From positions 124,001 through 188,000 of the forward strand of contig SEFZ01000008.1 of NCBI GenBank assembly GCA_004173185.1: a DNA stretch of 64,000 nt, in the 5' to 3' direction. Positions 42,734 through 50,982 of this stretch are shown here, one piece after another. A model generated the notes under the pieces. The model ran no database searches and was not told where the DNA came from. It saw only the letters and a program-made list of their open reading frames with translations. This stretch comes from Sphingomonadales bacterium (lineage in GTDB: Bacteria > Pseudomonadota > Alphaproteobacteria > Sphingomonadales > Sphingomonadaceae). The position numbers were made by a program, and so were the translations under genes. The first letter of the stretch is position 1. The number at the start of each line of letters is the position of its first letter.

Positions 42734-44337
42734 TACTTGCCACCCGCCGGAGCTGCGAAATTGTAGAATTCGCCATCGGCCGGCTTGCTGGGGATCGGCA
42801 GGCGCGGCAGCGGCTTATCGGCGTTCGCGGCATTGATCAGGAATGCGGCGAGGATGATCGCACCCTGGCGCATATCGTCGCCGCGCATCGCATCGAACGT
42901 GTCGAGATTGGTGTGGTGGCGCAGGCTGCCATAATCGAGCTGATCCTGGATGAACTGGAAGGCAGGGATGCCGACCGCATCGAAATAAACGTGATCGGTG
43001 CCGCCGGCCTTGCGGATCGCCACCGTCTCGGCGCCCATCGAGTGGAAGGGCTTGAGCCATTCGGTGAAGATCGGAACCGCCGCGGCATTATTCTGCGCGT
43101 TGATCCCGCGAATCTTGCCCGAGCCGTTGTCCAGATTGAAATAGGCGACGAGCTGGCTGTGGCCCGCGAGCGGCGTGATCGGCCAGCCGCTGCCCCATGC
43201 CTGCTTGGCGGGAATGCCCTTCAGCCCGTCGGCAACCGGACGGCTGGCGACGTGGCGCATCACATAATCCTGCGAGCCGAACAGGCCCTGTTCCTCGCCC
43301 GACCACAAAGCGAAGCGGATCGTGCGCTTGGTGCGGATGCCCGAAGCCTTGATGATCCGTGCGGCTTCCATGACCATAGCGCTGCCCGCAGCGTTATCCA
43401 CCGCGCCGTCGCTCATCGCCCAGCTGTCGAGATGCGCGCCAGCCATGACATAGCCAGCCTTGGCATCGGTGCCGGGGATATCGGCGATGACGTTATAGCC
43501 CTGCGTGTCGCTATCGTCGTAGCGGACCTCGCTGGTGAACTCGACCACCGGCGCGGCGCCCATCGCGGCGAGGCGGACGAGGCGGCGATAATCTTCCTGC
43601 GCAATCTCGATGCCGGGCAGGGCCGGGCTGTCACCGACCATGAAGCGCGAACCCTGACCGTGGACGATCTTGTTCGGCCGGCCAGACATCGTGGCATAGG
43701 CAACGGCGCCTTCGGCCTTGAGGAACGCTTCACGAGCACGCGCGAGCGCCTGACGGCTGCCGAACGAAACATTGCCGGCGCGGCGGGTGAAATCAAACGT
43801 ATCGGCCTTGGCGAGATCGGCGTCGTTCCAGCGCTTGAACGGTGCGTCTTCGCCATCCTTGGGCGGCTCGGGATCGCTGATCAGCACGATCTTGCCGCGC
43901 AGCTTGCCCTTATATTGCTCCATCGAAGCCAGGTCGGTGATCTGCGCGAGAACCACGGGCGCGCGGACCACGCCATCGGTGCCCGGGGTCCAGACGATCG
44001 GTGCGATGGTGAGCTGAGTCATGCGCGGCTCGACCATCCGCATCGTCGCACCCAGCGATTCCCAGCCGCGGCCGAACTCAAAACCTTCCTTATGGACGGC
44101 GCTGAGGCCCCATTCGGTGAATTTGGCGGCGGTCCATGCCTCGGCGCGGCGCATGCCGGGCGAGACGGTGAGGCGCGGGCCGATCACGTCGGTGAGATAT
44201 TGCGCGATGCGCATCACTTCGGAATTGGTCGTGCCTTCGGCGATGATTCGCGCGGTTTCGGCGGGAATCGCCTGCGCGGCGACCGAAAACGGCGCAACGA
44301 GCGCCGTGGCGGCAAGGAAAGTGGCAAATCCACGCAT
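42733..44337 (-). CDS. Secreted M28-family zinc aminopeptidase/carboxypeptidase
   Basis: 534 residues. The signal peptide ends at SVAAQA (about residue 22). A PA-type insert spans about 125-260. The catalytic domain shows all five zinc ligands expected in M28: His and Asp in AGAHLDSW and DGAVDNAAG, the Glu pair in WSGEEQGLFGS, Asp in NLDNGSG, and His in HHTNLDT. It therefore looks fully active, unlike the M28-like protein at 12.5 kb. It probably trims peptides in the periplasm. The gene is first in a leftward unit followed by the rRNA methyltransferase and the lipoprotein. It lies 127 nt from the tRNA-Tyr gene on the opposite strand. Confidence 0.94.
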   Translation of the reverse strand: MRGFATFLAATALVAPFSVAAQAIPAETARIIAEGTTNSEVMRIAQYLTDVIGPRLTVSPGMRRAEAWTAAKFTEWGLSAVHKEGFEFGRGWESLGATMRMVEPRMTQLTIAPIVWTPGTDGVVRAPVVLAQITDLASMEQYKGKLRGKIVLISDPEPPKDGEDAPFKRWNDADLAKADTFDFTRRAGNVSFGSRQALARAREAFLKAEGAVAYATMSGRPNKIVHGQGSRFMVGDSPALPGIEIAQEDYRRLVRLAAMGAAPVVEFTSEVRYDDSDTQGYNVIADIPGTDAKAGYVMAGAHLDSWAMSDGAVDNAAGSAMVMEAARIIKASGIRTKRTIRFALWSGEEQGLFGSQDYVMRHVASRPVADGLKGIPAKQAWGSGWPITPLAGHSQLVAYFNLDNGSGKIRGINAQNNAAAVPIFTEWLKPFHSMGAETVAIRKAGGTDHVYFDAVGIPAFQFIQDQLDYGSLRHHTNLDTFDAMRGDDMRQGAIILAAFLINAANADKPLPRLPIPSKPADGEFYNFAAPAGGK

Positions 44338-44464
44338 GATTTTTTCGAGTCTCGCGGCTGAGAAAGGGGATCGGCGACGCTATGCGCCACAGCGAGCGCG
44401 CGCAAGGCGTTGACAGCCCGGCTTTCGCCCGCCATTGGACCGCGCTCGCTAGAGGCGCCCATAT

Positions 44465-44550
44465 GGACAGGTGGCCGAGTGGTTAAAGGCAGCAGACTGT
44501 AAATCTGCCCGTGCAAGCGTACGCTGGTTCGAATCCAGCCCTGTCCACCA
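44465..44550 (+). tRNA. tRNA-Tyr (anticodon GTA)
   Basis: A class II tRNA with a long variable arm. The acceptor stem GGACAGG (44465-44471) pairs with CCTGTCC (44540-44546), followed by discriminator A and an encoded CCA. The anticodon stem-loop GCAGA-CTGTAAA-TCTGC places GTA in the loop. The T arm GCTGGTTCGAATCCAGC is intact. Confidence 0.97.
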
Positions 44551-44574
44551 ACCTCCCTGCAACTGGTTGCAAAG

Positions 44575-44603
44575 CCCCGAAAACCTTTCGTTTCCGGGGT
44601 TTC
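44575..44603 (+). terminator. Terminator-like hairpin after tRNA-Tyr
   Basis: CCCCGAAAAC (44575-44584) pairs imperfectly with GTTTCCGGGG (44590-44599) and is followed by TTTCT. It lies 24 nt after the CCA end. Confidence 0.6.
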
Positions 44604-44646
44604 TGCGGTTAGGCTGCTACAAAAATGTACGGGTGGCGGGGGCCGG

Positions 44647-44913
44647 ATGAAGCGAATCAAAGATCATCGCTATATGTATCGGCGTGGCGAGACACTCGTG
44701 TTCCGCCGAGTAGTACCCGAACGGTATCGCTCGTTCTTTGGTGTCGGGACACAGGTTCAGAGGTCGCTCGAAACGAATAACCTACTCTTCTCGACGAAGT
44801 GCAATTCTGCGTGCTCGTGGATCGGCGCGAAGGCGTTGAAGCTGGTTGCAAGCTCCGAAATTGTCTCGGGTGTTGCTCTTGTCAGGCTGTTGGAACGACG
44901 AAGAGCTTCGTAA
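44647..44913 (+). pseudogene. Remnant of a phage-type tyrosine integrase N-terminus
   Basis: The 88-codon frame begins with a short sequence resembling the N-terminal domain of tyrosine recombinases of the DUF6538 type: YMYRRGETLVFRRVVPERYR, then QVQRSLETNNL (about residues 9-46). After residue 48 the likeness ends abruptly, and the rest (CNSACSWIGAKALKLVASSE) looks out of frame or unrelated. No catalytic R-H-R-Y domain follows; 87 nt later an unrelated gene converges. It lies 96 nt downstream of tRNA-Tyr and in the same direction, the usual position of an integrase that used a tRNA 3' end as attachment site. I infer a scar of a lost element. No second copy of the tRNA 3' end was seen in the window. 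Confidence 0.6.
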
Positions 44914-45000
44914 GCGTAGAAGGTATGCAGTCGGCCAAGGTGGGTCATCGCGCATGTGAACCCGTGACAACATTCCTCGGTCCCTGCGATTTTAGCTTGT

Positions 45001-46590
45001 TCAAAGCTCGCAGATGAGGACGCTTCCGGAGAGGGGCGCTCGCTGGAGCTGGTTGGGGCTGAGCCGGACGCTTGCTGAGGTGACGACCAAGCTTCGCCCA
45101 TCGTTGGTAAAGCGTAGTCCGGAAGGGCGCGGGACGGGGAGCGCGATACGGTCGAGCACATCGCCCCTCTGATTCAGTTCGACGAGTTCCCAGCCATCCC
45201 AGATCGCCGTCCACAAATTACCCGTGGGCGACATTGCCAGGCCCGCCGGGCGGGGACCGCCGGCCGGAAATTGGTGGAGGATCTCGAAGTCGCCAAACTG
45301 GCCGCGTTCCTCGTCATAGGCATAGACGCGCAACTGCTGCATCACTGAATCGATCAGATAGACGCGCCTGCCGCATTCGGACCATACGACGCCATTCGGC
45401 AGGCCAAGGCCCGAGAGTTCCGCGGCGACCGAGCCATCTTCGTTGACGTTGAGAAGGCGGCCCTGCGCACCCGCGCGCGACGGATCGGCGCAACCGAGCC
45501 AGAGACGGCCGCGGCGATCGATAGCACCATCATTGAAACGATACCCGAAATGCACGCCTTCAACCTTGGTCCGCACGCCAAGCGTGTTGGTGGCTGGATC
45601 GAAGATTGCGATCGAATTGGAGAAAGCGGCGATCAACTGCCCGTCGAGCCTGGGAACGAGCGCGCCGATTACATCGGGCATCGGAAAGGACTGGGTGACC
45701 CCATTCGCGCCGAGCCGTAGGATCGCGGGCGCGAGAATGTCGATCCAATAGAGTGTGCCTGGATTCCCGACCCAGAGCGGCGAATCCCCGATCAGATTTG
45801 CCATCCGACTGATCGGGTTGATGGCGGCGCTGCGGCCTTCGGAGCCAGGCTCGTCGGGCGAGATGGCAAACGGATATCCGCCAGCGGCACGCGAGGTTTT
45901 CCGAGCCGCTTCGAGAAGATGGGGGGCGAAGGCATGGAGCTTTTCGCGGGTCAGCAAATGCGAGGGGCCGGTCACCGCCAGCGCCGCGATCGGCTCGCTG
46001 CGTTCGTCAAATACCGGTGCCGCGACCGAGCTCCAGCCGGTATGCTGTTCGTCCTCATCGATCGCATAATAGCGCGCCTTGGTCAGCGCTTCCTCAGGAT
46101 CGGGCTCGCGGGGGCCGGTATTCGAAAAGGCAGTGACAGCACGCCCGGTGGCCGAGCTGCGCAAGGCTTCCATGGAACCTACATCGAGGGCGCGCACCCG
46201 TTCTCCGGGATGCGCCGCTTCGACGCAGATCATTCGGTCGCCATTGTTGGTAAGCAGCCGCGCAGAGAATCCGGTTATCCGAGCCAGTCGTTCGAGCTCG
46301 GGGGCTGCCGCGCCGCGAATATCGAACTGATTCCACACCGAATGGGCCAGTTCGAGAAACACTGGCCCCAGGCGCAGCCGTTGTGGCGCGGAATCGGCCT
46401 GCAGGAATTCCTCTTCCACCAGCGCCGAGACCAGGCGGTGTACGGTGGGCTTTTTCAGATCGAGGCGGCTCGCCAAGTCCGCGACCGTGATGTCCCCACC
46501 AGCCTGTCCGACGGCGCGCAGCACTGCGAGGCTGCGGCGTACCGCGTTTGCCCCACCGGTCTGCTTTTCATCCGAATCGCTTGCTGACAT
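45001..46590 (-). CDS. IclR-type regulator fused to an SMP-30/gluconolactonase-like domain
   Basis: 529 residues. The N-terminal third is an IclR regulator: winged helix DITVADLASRLDLKKPTVHR at about 33-52, then an effector domain to about 250 (SARLLTNNGDRMICVEAA, SSATGRAVTAF, SSVAAPVFDERSEPIAALAVTGP). Residues about 265-525 form a six-bladed SMP-30 propeller. In human SMP-30 the metal ligands are Glu18, Asn154 and Asp204. Here the Glu position reads IGDSPLW (Asp), the Asn is kept in PNGVVW, and the Asp position reads RPAGLAM (Ala). The substrate-side RFNDG is kept. It may thus bind a lactone or sugar acid without hydrolysing it. ATG at 46590 is preferred over a TTG 12 nt upstream; no strong ribosome site is seen. 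It follows the sugar-acid operon. Confidence 0.88.
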   Translation of the reverse strand: MSASDSDEKQTGGANAVRRSLAVLRAVGQAGGDITVADLASRLDLKKPTVHRLVSALVEEEFLQADSAPQRLRLGPVFLELAHSVWNQFDIRGAAAPELERLARITGFSARLLTNNGDRMICVEAAHPGERVRALDVGSMEALRSSATGRAVTAFSNTGPREPDPEEALTKARYYAIDEDEQHTGWSSVAAPVFDERSEPIAALAVTGPSHLLTREKLHAFAPHLLEAARKTSRAAGGYPFAISPDEPGSEGRSAAINPISRMANLIGDSPLWVGNPGTLYWIDILAPAILRLGANGVTQSFPMPDVIGALVPRLDGQLIAAFSNSIAIFDPATNTLGVRTKVEGVHFGYRFNDGAIDRRGRLWLGCADPSRAGAQGRLLNVNEDGSVAAELSGLGLPNGVVWSECGRRVYLIDSVMQQLRVYAYDEERGQFGDFEILHQFPAGGPRPAGLAMSPTGNLWTAIWDGWELVELNQRGDVLDRIALPVPRPSGLRFTNDGRSLVVTSASVRLSPNQLQRAPLSGSVLICEL

Positions 46591-46706
46591 CGTACCGATC
46601 AAAAGTTAGTGGGCGATTCCACCTTGCGGCTTGTCTCTCGGGCAAGGGGGGCAGGGTCAACCGATTTTTGAAAGCGCGGGGTCGCTCTCTTCGGCCGACC
46701 AGGCCC

Positions 46707-48419
46707 CTACAGGACTTCCTTTTGACGGATACAGTCCGCCATCCGCTCGGCAATCATGATGACGGGGATGTTCAAATTGGCGCGGGGGATCGTCGGCATG
46801 AGCGACGCATCGACGACACGGAGCCCATCCACGCCATGTACGCGTCCGTCATCGGGCGAAGTTACCGCGTATCGATCGGATGCCGCGCCCATCTTGCACG
46901 TGCCGGATGGATGCCATTGGCCGAATACGCCAGCTCGAACGAATGCCTCGATCTCACTACGCTCCTGCACGAAGCTGTCGAGCGTTCGCCCCCCGCCGAT
47001 GAACTGTTTGACGAACGCCGGCTGCAACGCCGGGATCGCGTCGAGCAGGAAGGCGACCGGCGCCGTCATCAGATAATTTGTCGCGTTCTTGCTGCCCAAC
47101 AGCTTTGCCCAGCCGCTATAGCTGGAAGGGGAGGGCCGCACGACGTGCGGCTGCAACTCGGGCGATGCCGCCACCGCCGCCATCATGATCGTGGAATCTA
47201 CCAGCCGGTCGAGATCGCGCTGATCAGAGAACCAGTTGAAATTGGCGATTGGCCCGGCGCTGCTGTCCGCGCTGTCGATATCGACATGGCCGGTGGAGAA
47301 CGGCTTGTTGATCCAGTACAGCAACGTGCCGATCCGTTCGCCAAGCGGGTGCCAGGCCGATTTGGTCGCGACCATGGCGAACATGTCGCCGGTGCCGCCC
47401 TCTGCCATGCCCGAGGAATAGCGCATGCCGATATGGCTGTGGCGGCGGGTCTTCTTGCCCAGCCGCGCATGGGGACGGATATAGGCCGATAGCGAAATGC
47501 CGGGATGCTCCTGCAAATTCTGGCCAACGCCGGGCAGATCCGCCGCAATATCGATGCCCAGCGCATGAAGGCGCGGTGCGGCGCCGATGCCCGCGCGCAT
47601 CAGGATAGCCGGCGACTGGAGCGCTCCTGCACTGATGATCGTTTCGCGCGCCAGTATCTCCGAAGCGCCTTCGCCCTTGCCGACCTTGACGCCCAGCACC
47701 GTGCGACCGCGCAGGATGAGGCCCGTGATCTCGGTATCCGACAGGATTTTCAGGTTCGGGCGGCGGCGGACTGCCTCGGTCAGGTAACCGCGCGCGGTCG
47801 ACACGCGGTGGTTGCCGTCATTCGAGAGCGTCAGCGGGAATACGCCGTCTTCGAACGATCCGTTCTGGTCCTCGATCGCGGGATAGCCTCGCGCCAGCAA
47901 GGCGCGTTCGGCAGCCAGCGTGAACTCCGGCCATTGTTTGCGCGGGATGCGGTGGATCGGGATCGGTCCGTCTGAACCGTGGAGCGGCCCGCTGAAATCG
48001 AGATCATGCTCGAGCTTACGAAAATAAGGGAGGACCGATGCCCAGTCCCAGCCAGTCGCTCCCTTGTCAGCCCATTCATCATAGTCTTCGGGCGTGCCGC
48101 GATTGGCAGCCTGACCGTTGATGCTCGATCCGCCGCCCATGACCTTGGGCTGGTCATAGCGCTTGGCCTGGGGCCAGGAGGACGGATCGTTGCCGGTCAG
48201 CGGCAGGTTGCGGCTGCGGATGTTCGACCAATGGTTCGCGGAATCGAACGCGACGATGCCGGGGTACATGTCGAGGAAATCCGCAGGCTCCCGGCCCGGC
48301 GCCAGATCGCGCCCGGCTTCGATCAGAAGCACGTTCAGGCGGGGACTCTCTGTGAGCCGGCTCGCCAGAACGCAGCCCGCGCTGCCCGCGCCTACGATGA
48401 TATAGTCGATGTCGATCAT
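46707..48419 (-). CDS. GMC-family flavin oxidoreductase (choline/alcohol dehydrogenase-like)
   Basis: 570 residues. The FAD-binding Rossmann motif GAGSAGCVLASRLTE is at about 9-23. The GMC signature 1 appears as MGGGSSINGQAANRGTPEDYDEW and signature 2 as SAGALQSPAILMRAGIG. The active-site His lies in QWHPSGTCKMG near residue 505. No signal peptide is present. Such enzymes oxidise primary or secondary alcohols or sugars with FAD. The ATG shares one base with the SDR stop (TGATG). Operon context points to a sugar, sugar lactone or cyclic alcohol as substrate, which is an inference. Confidence 0.92.
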   Translation of the reverse strand: MIDIDYIIVGAGSAGCVLASRLTESPRLNVLLIEAGRDLAPGREPADFLDMYPGIVAFDSANHWSNIRSRNLPLTGNDPSSWPQAKRYDQPKVMGGGSSINGQAANRGTPEDYDEWADKGATGWDWASVLPYFRKLEHDLDFSGPLHGSDGPIPIHRIPRKQWPEFTLAAERALLARGYPAIEDQNGSFEDGVFPLTLSNDGNHRVSTARGYLTEAVRRRPNLKILSDTEITGLILRGRTVLGVKVGKGEGASEILARETIISAGALQSPAILMRAGIGAAPRLHALGIDIAADLPGVGQNLQEHPGISLSAYIRPHARLGKKTRRHSHIGMRYSSGMAEGGTGDMFAMVATKSAWHPLGERIGTLLYWINKPFSTGHVDIDSADSSAGPIANFNWFSDQRDLDRLVDSTIMMAAVAASPELQPHVVRPSPSSYSGWAKLLGSKNATNYLMTAPVAFLLDAIPALQPAFVKQFIGGGRTLDSFVQERSEIEAFVRAGVFGQWHPSGTCKMGAASDRYAVTSPDDGRVHGVDGLRVVDASLMPTIPRANLNIPVIMIAERMADCIRQKEVL

Positions 48420-49177
48420 CAGCCGATCCAGAAACCGCCATTGATGTCCAGCGTGGCGCCAGTAATGTAGGAGGCGTCGTCGGAGGCGAGGAAGGCGGCC
48501 GCCTTGGCAACTTCCGAGACGTCGCCGAGACGACCCAGCGGAATGTCCTTGATCACCATTTCGCGCACTTCGGGCTTCATGTGTGTGCGGATCAGATCGG
48601 TATCGATCACGCCGGGGGCGATGGCGTTCACGGTGATGCCGGTCTTGGCCATCTGCCGCGCCAGCGTACGCGCGAAGCCGAGCATGCCGCCCTTGGTGGT
48701 GCCGTAATGGATGCCGCCGTTCATCGCACCGCGACGCGCGACCGAAGACGAGGTGCAGACGATGCGGCCATAGCCGTTTTCGATCATGGTGGGGATGACC
48801 GCCTTGGAGAACAGGAAGGCGCTCTTCAGATTGACTTCGATCAGGCGATCCCAATCGTCTTCCGCGAGATCGAGTATCTGCACGGCCTGATCCATGCCGG
48901 CATTGTTGATCAGGATATCGACCTTGCCGAACGCCGTAAGTGCCAGCGCCACGGTCGCGGCCACGTCTGCCGAGGAAGAGGCATCGCCGGGCGCGGCGAC
49001 GGCGTTAGCGCCGATTTCCTTGGCCTTGGCATGGGCGCGGGCCGGATCGATATCGTTGATCACGACATTGGCGCCGCGTGCCGCCAGTTCGCTGGCGATC
49101 GCGCCGCCGATGCCGTTGCCGCCGCCGGTGACGATGGCGGTCCGGCCGAGGAAATTCTGGTTCGATCCAACTGACAT
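48419..49177 (-). CDS. Short-chain dehydrogenase/reductase (classical SDR)
   Basis: 252 residues. The cofactor motif TGGGNGIG is at 17-24 and NNAG at 91-94. The catalytic Ser is at about 144, with Tyr158 and Lys162 in HYGTTKGG. NDID at about 41-44, after the second strand, favours NAD(H) over NADP(H). The protein ends in DINGGFWIG as in many FabG-like SDRs. It probably oxidises a hydroxyl of a sugar derivative. It is third in a leftward operon, one base from the GMC gene, and 61 nt after the MFS gene, with a small hairpin in that gap. Confidence 0.93.
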   Translation of the reverse strand: MSVGSNQNFLGRTAIVTGGGNGIGGAIASELAARGANVVINDIDPARAHAKAKEIGANAVAAPGDASSSADVAATVALALTAFGKVDILINNAGMDQAVQILDLAEDDWDRLIEVNLKSAFLFSKAVIPTMIENGYGRIVCTSSSVARRGAMNGGIHYGTTKGGMLGFARTLARQMAKTGITVNAIAPGVIDTDLIRTHMKPEVREMVIKDIPLGRLGDVSEVAKAAAFLASDDASYITGATLDINGGFWIG

Positions 49178-49206
49178 TTTACCTGCGCGTCCTTGTGTTT
49201 TGACAT

Positions 49207-49226
49207 CGGCCCGAGAAAATGGGCCG
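49207..49226. repeat. Small hairpin between MFS and SDR genes
   Basis: CGGCCC (49207-49212) and GGGCCG (49221-49226) form a perfect 6-bp stem with an 8-nt loop in the 61-nt gap. It might attenuate or process the operon mRNA. Confidence 0.4.
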
Positions 49227-49238
49227 CGAATTGACGGG

Positions 49239-50537
49239 TTATTGAATGGCAGCGGCCGGCCGCTTTGCGCGGGTGCGTCCGATAATCACGAACATGATGA
49301 CCGCCGAGATCGGGTGGAGGATCGCCAGGCCTGCGAACAATGCGACATAGTCGAACTGGATCAGGATGAAGCCGGCGACGAGATTGAGGATGAGTGATGT
49401 GGTGGCGCCGACAGCCCCGAGCATGCCCACCGCAGATGCGTTGATCTTGACCGGGAACAGGCCGGCGAGGAGGACATTGAAGCCCACGAACCAGATCTGG
49501 CAGACCGAGATCACGATGGTGATGATGACGAGGGCGAGCGTTGCGCTCGAGGTCATCGTGATGAATGCGCCGAGGGGCATCAGGGCAGCCGTGAAAGCGA
49601 ACAGCTTGAGCTGGACGCGGATCGGGTCATGCCCGCGCGAGGTGAGGCGATCGGTGTAACGGCCGAGCGCGATGCAGCTCAGAATGGCCGCGATATACGG
49701 AATGCCGCCGACGAGCCCGAGCTCGGAAAGCGAGAGGCCGGCGCGCTCCTGCAAATAGCCGGGGATCCAGAAGAGATAGAAATACCAGACCGGATCGGTG
49801 AGCATCCGCACCACGACGATCGACAGGAAGCGCTTGTCCTTGAGCAATGACGTCGCGGAAACCGATTCCTCTTCAGCAACCTCGGCAGCGGGTTCGGCCG
49901 ACACGGCCTCCTGCACGGGTTGCGGGCTCGGCTTGTCCTTGGTGTCGGTGAACCACCAGACGATACCGATCACCACGCCGATCAGGCCCGGGATGATGAA
50001 GGCGGCGCGCCAGCCGATTCCGGCGGCCATCATGGCGACCAGCATCGGCGCTGCGATCGCGCCGATATTGCCCGCGGGCGTGACGATGCTGAGGGCGAGC
50101 GCGCGGCGCTCGATCGGCACCCAATTGAGCACCGCGCGCTGCATGATCGGGAACACGCCGGGTTCCGCCGCACCCAGCAGCGCGCGTGACGCTGCGAGGT
50201 GCGCGAAGCTCTGTGACATGCCGGACAGGACGTTGGCGATGGACCAGCCGATCGCGAACACCGTCATGCATATCCGCGTGCCGAATTTTTCGATGAGCCG
50301 GCCGCTGACGATGTACATCACGATATAGGGAAACATGAACGCGAAGGTCAGCAGCGAATAGGCCGTATCGTCGAATGCGAGTTCGCCTTTGACGATAGGC
50401 TTGAGGATCGACAGCGTTTGTCGATCGAAATAGTTGAGAACGATCAGGCTCATCAACAGGCCGAGTACGAACCAGACCTTCAAAGGCATTTTCCGTGCCG
50501 GCGCGGAGCCGGGTTGCGTACTCGGACTATGTGTCAT
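49239..50537 (-). CDS. MFS transporter, anion:cation symporter (sugar-acid) type
   Basis: 432 residues with 12 predicted membrane segments. The start of TM1, VLGLLMSLIVLNYFDRQTLS, is the signature of the ACS group (ExuT, GudP, DgoT: hexuronate, glucarate and galactonate carriers). The loop motif GRLIEKFGTRICM and the acidic Glu in LLGAAEPGVFP are also typical. A long cytoplasmic loop at about 205-235 is rich in Glu, Pro and Ala. ATG at 50537 overlaps the GlcG-like stop by 4 nt. Together with the enolase-superfamily gene, this supports import of a sugar acid or related carboxylate with protons. Confidence 0.92.
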   Translation of the reverse strand: MTHSPSTQPGSAPARKMPLKVWFVLGLLMSLIVLNYFDRQTLSILKPIVKGELAFDDTAYSLLTFAFMFPYIVMYIVSGRLIEKFGTRICMTVFAIGWSIANVLSGMSQSFAHLAASRALLGAAEPGVFPIMQRAVLNWVPIERRALALSIVTPAGNIGAIAAPMLVAMMAAGIGWRAAFIIPGLIGVVIGIVWWFTDTKDKPSPQPVQEAVSAEPAAEVAEEESVSATSLLKDKRFLSIVVVRMLTDPVWYFYLFWIPGYLQERAGLSLSELGLVGGIPYIAAILSCIALGRYTDRLTSRGHDPIRVQLKLFAFTAALMPLGAFITMTSSATLALVIITIVISVCQIWFVGFNVLLAGLFPVKINASAVGMLGAVGATTSLILNLVAGFILIQFDYVALFAGLAILHPISAVIMFVIIGRTRAKRPAAAIQ

Positions 50538-50971
50538 CCAGCCGTTCCAATCGATTTAGCCTGGCCGCCAAGAGCTTCGAACTCTTGCACGGTGCTTCTT
50601 GCAATATCGGCGTCCTGATAGACGGAGCCGGAGCTGATCCCGATCGCGCCCAACACCACTCCGTCCGCAGTCACGGGCATGCCTCCGCCCAGGATTGCGA
50701 CGTCGCCGCCGTGCAAGGTGTTCAGGCCGAACCCGCGCTGACCTGGCAACGCGATTTCCGCCAGCTTTTCGGTCGGAGCCTGAAGGCCGGCCGCGGTCCG
50801 CGCCTTCGTAATGGCGAAGTCAACGGTGTAGGGCTTGGCGCCATCCATGCGGTGGAACGCGATCAACTGGCCAGCGGCATCGACCACGGCGATGTTCTGT
50901 GGAACTTCCATCGCGGCCGAGGCCGCGATGGCGAGATCCACGAGAGTCCGCGCGTCGGCAGCGTCGAGCAT
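50534..50971 (-). CDS. GlcG/HbpS-like (DUF336) protein
   Basis: 145 residues of the GlcG/HbpS family, seen from NIAVVDAAGQLIAFHRMDGAKPYTVDFAITKARTA, given here as key stretch between residues 31 and 64, and GGDVAILGGGMPVT and GAIGISSG. The ATG at 50971 is chosen because GAGGAA lies 9 nt upstream; a GTG at 50986 overlapping the enolase stop is less well placed. Family members bind haem or cobalamin-like ligands or accompany glycolate and sugar-acid pathways, and the exact role is poorly defined. Here it sits between the dehydratase and the transporter in a tightly packed operon, so an accessory catabolic role is likely. Confidence 0.85.
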   Translation of the reverse strand: MLDAADARTLVDLAIAASAAMEVPQNIAVVDAAGQLIAFHRMDGAKPYTVDFAITKARTAAGLQAPTEKLAEIALPGQRGFGLNTLHGGDVAILGGGMPVTADGVVLGAIGISSGSVYQDADIARSTVQEFEALGGQAKSIGTAG

Positions 50972-50982
50972 GGCAACGTTCC

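Noticed and set aside
44757..45161. A 134-codon minus-strand frame next to the integrase remnant
   Set aside because: It overlaps the end of the IclR-SMP30 gene in another frame and has no recognisable motif.
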